Assembly (NCBI GenBank): GCA_003279655.1
Contig: QCHI01000002.1
Span: 62,001-126,000 of the forward strand
Source of the DNA: Prochlorococcus sp. AG-402-A21
GTDB lineage: Bacteria; Cyanobacteriota; Cyanobacteriia; PCC-6307; Cyanobiaceae
Length of the DNA: 64,000 nucleotides
Reading direction: 5' to 3'
The notes under the pieces are model-generated. The model had not been told where the DNA came from, made no database searches, and was given only the letters and a program-made list of their open reading frames with translations. How positions within the stretch are numbered: the first letter of the stretch is position 1; each line of letters begins with the position of its first letter. The translations under genes were made by a program, and so were the position numbers. Below, piece after piece: positions 9,291 to 17,771 of this stretch.

Positions 9291-9681
9291 TTATGCTCCT
9301 AAATAAAAAATAAATTTTTTATACTTTTCGGGTAGTTTGAACAAGTTAAATTGATTTTGAACAATCATTTATATTTTCAATATAAGTAAATTTTCAACAA
9401 AAAGTACCTAACAAGATTTTTTGAAGCATCTCTTTTGCGGAGGATTTTAAACACCGGCCCTTGAAAACCATTGTAATCATTGTAATTAAGAAGTTTTTAA
9501 GATTTTTTTTAAAAACTTTTTATTTGTATTCCGAAGACTGTTTGGTTTGGGTATCGACTTGAATGTAAATTCATAGAAGGTTGAGCTGAAAACCAACTCA
9601 GTTTTATTAATCCTGATTTACTCAAACAATCCCACCAAGCCCATAAATCAAGAGACGTCCTATCTGTCAAAGCCAAGGACA

Positions 9682-10341
9682 TTGCAATTTTGGGCTAGCA
9701 CTATGGTTGTCCTGCCGGTTTTTGTTCAGGCTCCATGGGTTCATGTGTTCCCTTTTTCAGCTTTTTTATTTAGTTTCATTATATTTTTTCTGGGATTTTA
9801 TTTACTAAAATTTTGTAGTGATAGATGGTCCTCTGTTGGTTCGTTATTGGTTGGTGTGAGTTGGAGCTGGTTAGGAGGATGTCTTTTTTGGGGATGGTTA
9901 AGAGCTCATCCTGTGTGGCATTTACCTGTGGAGTCAATAGCTTTGCCAATAGCAGTAAGCCTCTTAAAGACTCGATGGAAAATTGGAGCCAGTTTCTATT
10001 TGGCATCTCTATTAGGAACTGCTTTTACTGACGTAATGATTGTATTAACAGGTGTAATGAAGGCTTGGCCGGAAGTTGTAGATGCGCCTTTTTCAGAAGC
10101 CTCCAAAATGTTGAGTTTCACTGCGAATCAATTACTGGAACCTTTTTCATTATTTGCCATTTTTATTGCGGCCCTTTTAATAATTTTGATAGCAAATTGG
10201 ATGAATCAAAAATCAAAAAGGGAATCTTTATCTTCTGATGCTTGGCTCGTTTCAAGTTCAGCTCTGACAACAACCTTATGGGTCGATGGTTTATTTTTTG
10301 CAACTACCTTGATTCAGCCTCAACTAAGTGGATTGATTTGA
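9682..10341 (+). CDS. DUF3120 family membrane protein
   Basis: VVLPVFVQAPWVHVFPFSA, multiple TM helices; TTG start, exact N-terminus uncertain. Confidence 0.8.
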   Translation: MQFWASTMVVLPVFVQAPWVHVFPFSAFLFSFIIFFLGFYLLKFCSDRWSSVGSLLVGVSWSWLGGCLFWGWLRAHPVWHLPVESIALPIAVSLLKTRWKIGASFYLASLLGTAFTDVMIVLTGVMKAWPEVVDAPFSEASKMLSFTANQLLEPFSLFAIFIAALLIILIANWMNQKSKRESLSSDAWLVSSSALTTTLWVDGLFFATTLIQPQLSGLI

Positions 10342-10354
10342 AAATTAATATTTT

Positions 10355-12055
10355 ATGGATTTAAATACTGGCTTTAATAAAAATGACATTTACTCAACTA
10401 ATTGGGATGTAATTGTTGTTGGAGCAGGAGCTGCGGGCTTAATGTCTTCACTTGAATTGCCATCACATCTCAACATTTTACTGTTAAATCGCAATACTAG
10501 TAAGCGTTCTTCCAGTCGATGGGCACAAGGAGGAATGGCTGCTGTTACGAGAATTGAAGATAGCGAGGATATTCATGCTCTGGATACCATGAAAGCTGGG
10601 GCAGGACTTTGTGATTCTGAAGCAGTTCAGATGTTTGTTCAGAGTGCACCGAAATTAGTAGATAGACTTTTGCAACTAGGAATGGAATTTGATAGAACCT
10701 CAGGAAAGTTATCTACAACTCTTGAGGCTGCTCATACTCATAGAAGAGTACTTCATGTCAAAGATAGAACTGGAAAGGCATTGGTAGATGTTCTTAATGA
10801 GCAAGTCGATCAACAAGAAAATGTTTTACACCAAAGAGGAATAAGAGTGACTCAGATTTGGGTTGAAAAAGGAAGATGTTTAGGGGTACAAGTCCTAGAT
10901 GGCCCAGCTTTGCGATGGATAAAAGCAAAGGCAGTAGTTTTAGCTACTGGAGGAGGCGGACATTTGTTTGCCAATACCACAAATCCAACTCAAGCAGCAG
11001 GTGAAGGAATTGCCTTAGCGTGGAGAGCTGGAGCATTCATAGAAGATCTTGAATTTTTTCAGTTTCATCCAACTGCTCTGAAATTGGATGATTCGCCCTC
11101 TTTTTTGATTTCTGAAGCATTAAGAGGGGAGGGCGCAGTTTTAGTGGATTCTCTAGGAGGAAGCCCCGTAGATCAACTGGAAGGGAAAGATCTTGCATCA
11201 AGAGATCAAGTCAGCAGGGCATTGTTTAAAGCAATGCAAAAGCAAAAAGTTGATCACATTGGTCTTGATGTCAAATCCATTGGTGTTAAGGATGTAGAAG
11301 CGCGCTTTCCATCAATTTTTCAAAGGTGCAGAGAACTTGGTTTGGACCCTTTAAAACAAGTAATCCCTGTAGCTCCATCTGCCCATTATTGGATGGGTGG
11401 TGTTGCTACCAACTTGAAGTCACAAACTAATATCAAAGGACTTTTTGCAATAGGTGAGGTGGCATGTACTGGCCTGCATGGTGCCAATAGACTTGCAAGC
11501 AATTCATTAATGGAATGTTTGGTTTTTGCAAATCAAATGAAAAATATTGAATTAAATGATTTCAAGACTTCTGTCATATCAGAAAACAATTTAAGTGTCC
11601 ACAAATCAAATCTTCGCTTTTCTAAGGATCAAGGAACTAAGTATTTATCTAAAGAAATTGAAAAACTTAGACAATTATGCTGGCGTGAAGCTGGAGTTGA
11701 TCGATCACGGAAAGGAATGAGCTCTGCTCTTACAAAAGTTAAACGAGATTATCAAAATCTTTTAAATGAGCCCTTATTGCATTTGGTTTTTGGACAGTCA
11801 AAATATGCAATTAATGAATTTGATGAAATTGCCAGAAGAGACCTTAATTTGCTAATTGATTTGAGTAATAGACAAATGTCAAGTTTGCTTATGTTGGAAG
11901 CTTGTTTGTTCCGTGAAGAGAGCAGAGGAGGGCACTTTAGAGATGACTTTCCTACTTCCGTTCCTTTTTGGCAATGTCATACTCGTCAAATAAAAGGAAA
12001 GAATATTCATACAAGACCCATAGGTGCTAAAGCTGAGTTCCTTAAAAATCTTTAG
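10355..12055 (+). CDS. nadB: L-aspartate oxidase
   Basis: VVGAGAAGLMSSLEL, SSSRWAQGGMAAV, HFMGG-equivalent HYWMGGV, GLFAIGEVACTGLHGANRLASNSLMECLVF. Confidence 0.95.
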   Translation: MDLNTGFNKNDIYSTNWDVIVVGAGAAGLMSSLELPSHLNILLLNRNTSKRSSSRWAQGGMAAVTRIEDSEDIHALDTMKAGAGLCDSEAVQMFVQSAPKLVDRLLQLGMEFDRTSGKLSTTLEAAHTHRRVLHVKDRTGKALVDVLNEQVDQQENVLHQRGIRVTQIWVEKGRCLGVQVLDGPALRWIKAKAVVLATGGGGHLFANTTNPTQAAGEGIALAWRAGAFIEDLEFFQFHPTALKLDDSPSFLISEALRGEGAVLVDSLGGSPVDQLEGKDLASRDQVSRALFKAMQKQKVDHIGLDVKSIGVKDVEARFPSIFQRCRELGLDPLKQVIPVAPSAHYWMGGVATNLKSQTNIKGLFAIGEVACTGLHGANRLASNSLMECLVFANQMKNIELNDFKTSVISENNLSVHKSNLRFSKDQGTKYLSKEIEKLRQLCWREAGVDRSRKGMSSALTKVKRDYQNLLNEPLLHLVFGQSKYAINEFDEIARRDLNLLIDLSNRQMSSLLMLEACLFREESRGGHFRDDFPTSVPFWQCHTRQIKGKNIHTRPIGAKAEFLKNL

Positions 12056-12983
12056 AGTTTTTGTAATTGCTCAGTTCAGCTAATTCTTTTAGGCTTTTCA
12101 CTCCTGAATCAATTGAACCATTAATTTCCCAAGAAGGGAAACCTGTTATCCCTTTAGCTTCGCAAAGCTCTCTTTTGTTATTAAACCCATCTTTTGCACA
12201 TTCAACTAAATTTAATTTTTCTGCAGCTTCTTTCCCGAACATTTCTTTTTGATCGTGACAATGCGGACACCAATAAGCGTTGTACATAACAGCACCTTCT
12301 TGCGTGAGATGTTCAGCGAGTTTTATTTTTTCAGGAGAACTTATTGCTATTACGGCAGGTGGCATACCCTCGAAATTATTGGAAACTTCTTTGGTAGATG
12401 GATCAACAGATGATGACCAAATTAGTCCTGCTAAAAGAACTGCTACTGACATGAGAAAACCTCTGAACAATAACTTTCCATAATCTTCCCATCCTCCTCC
12501 AAACACATTTAATAGTAGAAGTGAAAGTGATATAAGACAAGAAAGAAGACAGAAAAAACAGAAAGCTTTAATTTTAAATATCATAATTGAAATTAAAATT
12601 AAGCTAAAAATAAAAGTGGATGTAGATATATAAAAAGAGCCCCACCATGCAACTTTTGAGATATTATTTTTTTGGTTTTTGAAGATAGGTATTAATGGAA
12701 ATATTGCCATTAATAATATTAAAAAATAACTGATTAAACCCATTAAAGATAACGGAATAGAATAATTATTTGTTTGAATTAGAGTCCCCCAAGGGCTATT
12801 TAAAACTTTATCGCAACCTCCTAATCCTCCTGGGCAATTTAAATTTCCTATTAATCCCCATTTATTCAATGTTATTGATCCTGTATCGATAACTCCAACT
12901 GTTGATAATATAGCTATTAAAACCCTCGTCCATTTAGAACCTATATCTTGGCGACGTCGACTTTTTAGTCTTGAAGATCCCAT
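12042..12983 (-). CDS. Vitamin K epoxide reductase (VKOR) fused to thioredoxin-like domain
   Basis: Membrane domain with CPGGLGGCDKVLNSPWG and CFFC, then thioredoxin-like AYWCPHCHDQKEMFG. Confidence 0.93.
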   Translation of the reverse strand: MGSSRLKSRRRQDIGSKWTRVLIAILSTVGVIDTGSITLNKWGLIGNLNCPGGLGGCDKVLNSPWGTLIQTNNYSIPLSLMGLISYFLILLMAIFPLIPIFKNQKNNISKVAWWGSFYISTSTFIFSLILISIMIFKIKAFCFFCLLSCLISLSLLLLNVFGGGWEDYGKLLFRGFLMSVAVLLAGLIWSSSVDPSTKEVSNNFEGMPPAVIAISSPEKIKLAEHLTQEGAVMYNAYWCPHCHDQKEMFGKEAAEKLNLVECAKDGFNNKRELCEAKGITGFPSWEINGSIDSGVKSLKELAELSNYKNSKDF

Positions 12984-13161
12984 GCAATGAATTCTAAATA
13001 AGTAAATTTATTTAATATTCTAATGAATAATTCATTTAAAGGCTGAACAGTCTAAATTAATTTCAATGTTCTTTATATTTTAAGAACTATAAATATCTGA
13101 CTGAGTATTAAAATATAAACCTCTTTAACTAATCTAGTACTAATAAGAGTGGTTTATTTAT

Positions 13162-13254
13162 TCAGATTAATTTAATAGCTTTCAGGGCTTTTTGAATCAA
13201 GAAGGCTGCAGAAAGGCCTGCTCCAACAAAAACTAAGTAAAATAGAATTCCCAT
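13162..13254 (-). CDS. petL: Probable cytochrome b6f subunit VI
   Basis: 30 aa, absent from ORF track: MGILFYLVFVGAGLSAAFLIQKALKAIKLI*; single TM with terminal ...KAIKLI as in PetL. Confidence 0.65.
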   Translation of the reverse strand: MGILFYLVFVGAGLSAAFLIQKALKAIKLI

Positions 13255-13316
13255 TTGATTTAAATTTCTTAACTAATAATAGAACATCAGTGCTTTATCT
13301 TTTGAATTTATTAATT

Positions 13317-13718
13317 TTAATCTTGAATATATTGTTTACCTGTGATCAGGCATTCTTCAGCTCTTTGTAATTCACGACCAATGTAAATCGCATGATCTAA
13401 ACGACTGATGGGGAATGGTCCATTACACTCGGAGATTTGAATACCTAATTGCTTGGCACTCTTGCCTCTATAGATATTGCTTGGTTGATTTCTACTTTTT
13501 GTTTTACAACCAATTGGTTCTCCTGACTCTGGATCAATAGCTCGACCTTTTTGATCAATATCATTTAAATAATGTTCAAGGATTAACTCATTCGTTTTAG
13601 GTTCAATTTTTATTAAGAAATAACCTTTGGGGTCAAGGTCAATTTTTCGCTTGGATAATTTATCGTCTAAAAGCTTTATTGAGTTAATTAAATCTTCTTG
13701 AAGATCTAGATTGTTCAT
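13317..13718 (-). CDS. Conserved cyanobacterial protein (DUF4346-like)
   Basis: LDPKGYFLIKIEPKTNELILEHYLND...SRLDHAIYIGRELQRAEECL; family named from memory. Confidence 0.6.
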   Translation of the reverse strand: MNNLDLQEDLINSIKLLDDKLSKRKIDLDPKGYFLIKIEPKTNELILEHYLNDIDQKGRAIDPESGEPIGCKTKSRNQPSNIYRGKSAKQLGIQISECNGPFPISRLDHAIYIGRELQRAEECLITGKQYIQD

Positions 13719-13798
13719 TTCTTTAATTTACAAATTTGAAAGAAGATACATAAGTCACTGGTTTTGTAATTATTGATTTTTAGATTTTCCTTCAAAAA

Positions 13799-14065
13799 TT
13801 ATCCTGAAATAAAGCTTTTTAAGATTAAAAATATGAGCAGGTTTACAAAAATAAAAGATAAATAAACAATACCTGGATTTTTTAGGCCTTCTGGTGCTGT
13901 TAGTTCATAGCCAAAAAGAGTAATAACACCTTGAGTCCCTTTATCTTTATAACTAAAAATCCCTTGAGCAAAGAAAGGTTTTTCTTCGTTAGAATCAACT
14001 GCATCTTTCTCGGTAGAAAGTGATTTATTGGTTTCAGGAGAATCTAGTAAATTGTTTTCTGTCAT
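13799..14065 (-). CDS. Small single-TM protein of unknown function
   Basis: From internal ATG: MTENNLLDSPETNK...FGYELTAPEGLKNPGIVYLSFIFVNLLIFLILKSFISG. Confidence 0.65.
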   Translation of the reverse strand: MTENNLLDSPETNKSLSTEKDAVDSNEEKPFFAQGIFSYKDKGTQGVITLFGYELTAPEGLKNPGIVYLSFIFVNLLIFLILKSFISG

Positions 14066-14096
14066 TGAGATTAAGTCTTTAATTTGTCTGAAGTTA

Positions 14097-15278
14097 CTAT
14101 GTATTTGATAGTTTTGGCTCCTCAAACTTAAAAGGTACTTCATTATTTGTAGCGTTTATTTGATCAAGCATTAACTTATTTGCTTTCGGTAGCCATTCTC
14201 TTATTAATGAGTCCATAGGTAAGTTGTACCATCGATGAAGACTTGCATTGGGTTTAGCAATAAAACCTCTTCGTTTTTTGTGACTCCCGCCTGCTCCAGG
14301 ATCAAAATATTTTATTTTATTTTCTATGGCCCACTCAATCGGGGAGTAATAACAAGCTTCAAAATGTAAATTATCTATATTTTTTTCGGCACCCCAATAT
14401 CGTCCCCAAAGCATATTTTCGTTTTTTACGCATAATGACATTCCAATTGTTTTATCAATTCCTTCTTCTTTTGCATCAAATAAAACAATATTTTCTTTGA
14501 GTTCTGTTGATGTAAGTTCAGTGAAAAATGATTCAGTGAGATATTTACTTCCCCATACTCCCCATCTTGAACAATGAAGCTCATAAAAATAATGCATTTT
14601 TTTTAAATTCATCACATTTATTTGAGACCCAGTAAGAGCTTCAACTTTTACTCCACATTTTTTTATGCTTTCTCTTTCTCTCTTAATATTTCTACGTTGA
14701 TTGGAGTTAAATTTTTTTAAAAAATCAGAAAAACTTTTTTCTTCATTCAATTTTAACAAACTTTGTTGATTGAGCCACTTAGCGCAATTTAGAGATTCAG
14801 CTACTTTCATCCATTTAGGATCTACATATAAAAAATTACAACTGAGAATTCCGTTTTTTTTGGCAAAACTATCAATTTCAGAGATTAATATTTGTGTGAG
14901 GTCTATATCATTAACACCTTCTGCAAAAAGAAAGCGATAGCCTTCAATTGGACTTAATGGACTCATTCCTATTAGTTTTGGATAGTATTGAAGTCCCATA
15001 TCTTGAGCTAGTTGAACAAAGGCATTATCGAAAACAAATTCTCCAAAACTATGAGATTTAAGATAGAGAGGTGCACATGCAATTAAATCATGTTCACTCC
15101 ATGCAGAGAGAAATAATGGTTGCCATCCATATTTTGTACTAACACTTTTTGATCTTTCTAATGCATTTAACCAATCCCATTGATAAAAAGGAGTTGAATT
15201 TCCTTCTAAGAAAGTATTCCAAATAATTTTAGGAATCTCTTTTATTGTTGAATGCCATTTGATTTTGATATTGTTCAT
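14097..15278 (-). CDS. GNAT-like N-acyltransferase, DUF482/COG3146 family
   Basis: STPFYQWDWLNALERSKSV, HYFYELHCSRWGVWGSKYLTESFF, FEACYYSPIEWAIENKIKYFDPGAGGSHKKRRGF. Start at internal Met preferred to avoid overlap. Confidence 0.88.
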   Translation of the reverse strand: MNNIKIKWHSTIKEIPKIIWNTFLEGNSTPFYQWDWLNALERSKSVSTKYGWQPLFLSAWSEHDLIACAPLYLKSHSFGEFVFDNAFVQLAQDMGLQYYPKLIGMSPLSPIEGYRFLFAEGVNDIDLTQILISEIDSFAKKNGILSCNFLYVDPKWMKVAESLNCAKWLNQQSLLKLNEEKSFSDFLKKFNSNQRRNIKRERESIKKCGVKVEALTGSQINVMNLKKMHYFYELHCSRWGVWGSKYLTESFFTELTSTELKENIVLFDAKEEGIDKTIGMSLCVKNENMLWGRYWGAEKNIDNLHFEACYYSPIEWAIENKIKYFDPGAGGSHKKRRGFIAKPNASLHRWYNLPMDSLIREWLPKANKLMLDQINATNNEVPFKFEEPKLSNT

Positions 15279-15300
15279 TTCTTTTAGACTAAATCTATAT

Positions 15301-15978
15301 TCAGGATAAATTATTTCTAAAATATCTGATAAGTAATTCATTATTACCGAGCTTTTTACTTTCTTTTAAAATCCAGTTATTTTTTTTATTCATGATTGTA
15401 TTTAAGTTTCTTAATTTAGATGAAACCCAGCAGTAATCTCCTCCTATAAGAAGAGGTGTAATGGTGATTTGCAATTCATCTATTAGATCCTCTAAAAGAA
15501 AAGCTGAAATAAGATTTGCGCCTCCTAGTAATACAATTTTCTCAATTCCTTTCTGATATAAATCATCAAGAGAATCACGCCACGTGACTTTTAAATTTAT
15601 TTTTTTATCGAATCCAGTAGGAAGCATAATCTCATTTTTCTTATCTTGCGCTTGGATCAACCATTTTTGAAGAGGTTGATTAAAAAAAAGCCAATTTTCT
15701 GGAAAATCTATTTGATTGCTGGCTATAAGAGCAATTGGCTGTTCGTTCTTTCCTTCTGAAGTTCTTTGCTTTAATAAGCTTTTATTTTTAATGACACAAA
15801 TCGATTGGTGATCTCTCAGTGTTTGCCCTCCCATTAAAATCCCATCTGACCAAGCAAGTGATTCTTCTAAAACTAAACGATCACCAGACTGACCTAATTG
15901 AGTTTTCCCTCCTTCTGGATATGCGATACGTCCATCAATACTGGAAGCTAAAACTAACTTAACCCATTTTTTTTTCAA
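15301..15978 (-). CDS. RibD C-terminal-domain (DHFR-like) reductase, stand-alone
   Basis: KLVLASSIDGRIAYPEGG, GILMGGQTLRDH, KIVLLGGANLISAFLLEDLIDELQITITPLLIGG; no deaminase domain; TTG start abutting upstream stop. Confidence 0.85.
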   Translation of the reverse strand: MKKKWVKLVLASSIDGRIAYPEGGKTQLGQSGDRLVLEESLAWSDGILMGGQTLRDHQSICVIKNKSLLKQRTSEGKNEQPIALIASNQIDFPENWLFFNQPLQKWLIQAQDKKNEIMLPTGFDKKINLKVTWRDSLDDLYQKGIEKIVLLGGANLISAFLLEDLIDELQITITPLLIGGDYCWVSSKLRNLNTIMNKKNNWILKESKKLGNNELLIRYFRNNLS

Positions 15979-16905
15979 TTATCTCAACAATCCAACCTGA
16001 TTCTTTGAGTCCTTAGTATCGACCTTTGATTCAGGTACGTTTGCATAAACCTCAGCTGCATTATTTGGACTCTCCTGTAGTTTTATCTTATATAAATTAG
16101 CCCCAATCGCATTAATTGGATTAGTTAATTTATCTGAAATGTGTAATGCAATATTTTCAGCTGTAGGTACACAATTTGCAAAATAAGGAATATCTTTATT
16201 TAAAAAAGTATGATCAAAAGGCTCTACAACTAAATCATTTATTAAACTATTTAATGCTGATAAATCGCATATCATTCCGGTTCTAGGGTTAATCTTTCCT
16301 GTAACAGTTATATCTACTAAGTAATTGTGACCATGTCCATTAGGTCGAGCACATTTTCCGAATATTTTTTCGTTTTCGGCTTGAGGTAGGTCTTCTCTAG
16401 CTAAGCGATGAGCGGCTGAAAAGTGAGTTTGAACTGTTAAATAAGCATCCATAGCATTTCCTTGATAGTCAGCCCAAAGTGTTGGGTTTTCGTAAAGACG
16501 AAGAGATTTGAGAGGTAAGTGAGATTTAAGGCGCTCCCATATAATACGAACTAAACTTTCAGTTGTGGGAAGGCAACCTTCGGGTTTGGAAAGGTCAAAC
16601 TCTGGCCATGTGTCATTTAAAAAACGAAAGTCAAGTTGACTTGTTACTTCCTTTTTTATGGCATGTTTAACTTCTGAAAGGTTTAAGACCATGCCATATT
16701 TATTAAGATCTCCTTCCATGGTTACGATTAACTCGTAATTATGTCCGTGGCCAGGAGCTATTGAGCATGGACCAAACAAAGCTGAATTATCATCATCAGA
16801 TAATTCAGGAAGCCTATAAAGGTGGCTTGCGCTAAAGCAGGCTCGCCTTGTGATTACACAGCTTCTACCCTCTCCGTGAGGGAAATTAGATGTGATTGCT
16901 TCCAT
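15979..16905 (-). CDS. Tandem two-domain 6-pyruvoyl-tetrahydropterin synthase (PTPS/QueD) family protein
   Basis: Two PTPS repeats: RACFSASHLY...FGPCSIAPGHGHNYEL...LDFRFLND and THFSAAHRL...FGKCARPNGHGHNYLV...FDHTFLNK. Confidence 0.93.
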   Translation of the reverse strand: MEAITSNFPHGEGRSCVITRRACFSASHLYRLPELSDDDNSALFGPCSIAPGHGHNYELIVTMEGDLNKYGMVLNLSEVKHAIKKEVTSQLDFRFLNDTWPEFDLSKPEGCLPTTESLVRIIWERLKSHLPLKSLRLYENPTLWADYQGNAMDAYLTVQTHFSAAHRLAREDLPQAENEKIFGKCARPNGHGHNYLVDITVTGKINPRTGMICDLSALNSLINDLVVEPFDHTFLNKDIPYFANCVPTAENIALHISDKLTNPINAIGANLYKIKLQESPNNAAEVYANVPESKVDTKDSKNQVGLLR

Positions 16906-16957
16906 AAATTTTTCACATCAATACACATCTTAATAACTTTTAGTTACTTCTGTCTTT

Positions 16958-17554
16958 ATGGCCGTCCAATCAACCCATGAAACTCTTAAAGAAAAGTTAG
17001 GTGGTCGAAATATATTTTTGATAGGAATGATGGGTTCTGGCAAAAGTCAGGCGGGACCAGTTCTAGCAAAAATGATCAATTATGCTTTTGTTGATACTGA
17101 TGATGTTATAGAAAAAGCTTCTAAGCAATCTATTTCATCTATTTTTGAAAAAGATGGAGAAAAAGTTTTTAGGGATGTTGAAAAAAAAGTTTTAAAAGAA
17201 ATTAGTCAACATCATTCTCTTGTAATTGCTACTGGAGGTGGTTTAGTTACCTTGCCAGAAAACTGGGGTATTCTTCATCAAGGAATAGTTATTTGGTTAG
17301 ATCTTGATCTCAAACGTTCAATTAAACGATTAGAAAGTGATAAAAAGAAACGCCCTTTACTAATTGGGGATGATTTAGCTGAGAATTTTAGTCAGATTTA
17401 TGAAAGTAGAAAACCAATATATTTAGAGTCAGATTTGAGAATAGAAGTTGAGGATCAAAATCCATATGAAGTCGCAACTATGATTGCTGAACATTTGCCA
17501 AGCATCCTTATTGACCCGGAGACTCAAGCCGAACGGCATACCACTGGATTATAA
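16958..17554 (+). CDS. aroK: Shikimate kinase
   Basis: IFLIGMMGSGKSQAGPVLAK, DTDDVIE, FRDVEKKVL, ATGGGLV. Confidence 0.95.
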   Translation: MAVQSTHETLKEKLGGRNIFLIGMMGSGKSQAGPVLAKMINYAFVDTDDVIEKASKQSISSIFEKDGEKVFRDVEKKVLKEISQHHSLVIATGGGLVTLPENWGILHQGIVIWLDLDLKRSIKRLESDKKKRPLLIGDDLAENFSQIYESRKPIYLESDLRIEVEDQNPYEVATMIAEHLPSILIDPETQAERHTTGL

Positions 17555-17771
17555 AACCTGTTTTGATTTCTAGGTCACATGCTGTATCAAGCAAATGTTG
17601 AGCAGCTTCTGCTATTGAAGACTTACATTCAAGATCTAATGGTAATGAATCGAATTTATTTAACCAAGATTGAAGCCATAAAAGAGTTTGTTCTTTATCC
17701 AGGAATTGTTCACTTTCGCCGGGAACCAAAACAACATAATTATCCATTTCTCTAATTAGCGGATCAGACAT
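17508..17771 (-). CDS. Chlororespiratory reduction 7 (Crr7)-like protein
   Basis: MSDPLIREMDNYVVLVPGESEQFLDKEQTLLWLQSWL...; 87 aa, resembles cyanobacterial/plant CRR7 N-terminus from memory. Confidence 0.6.
   Translation of the reverse strand: MSDPLIREMDNYVVLVPGESEQFLDKEQTLLWLQSWLNKFDSLPLDLECKSSIAEAAQHLLDTACDLEIKTGFIIQWYAVRLESPGQ

Noticed and set aside
13022-13087. Small inverted repeats aatgaat-a-attcatt and gttctt-tatatttt-aagaac between the VKOR and petL-like genes
   Set aside because: Short AT-rich dyads are common by chance in this composition; no T-tract for a terminator.
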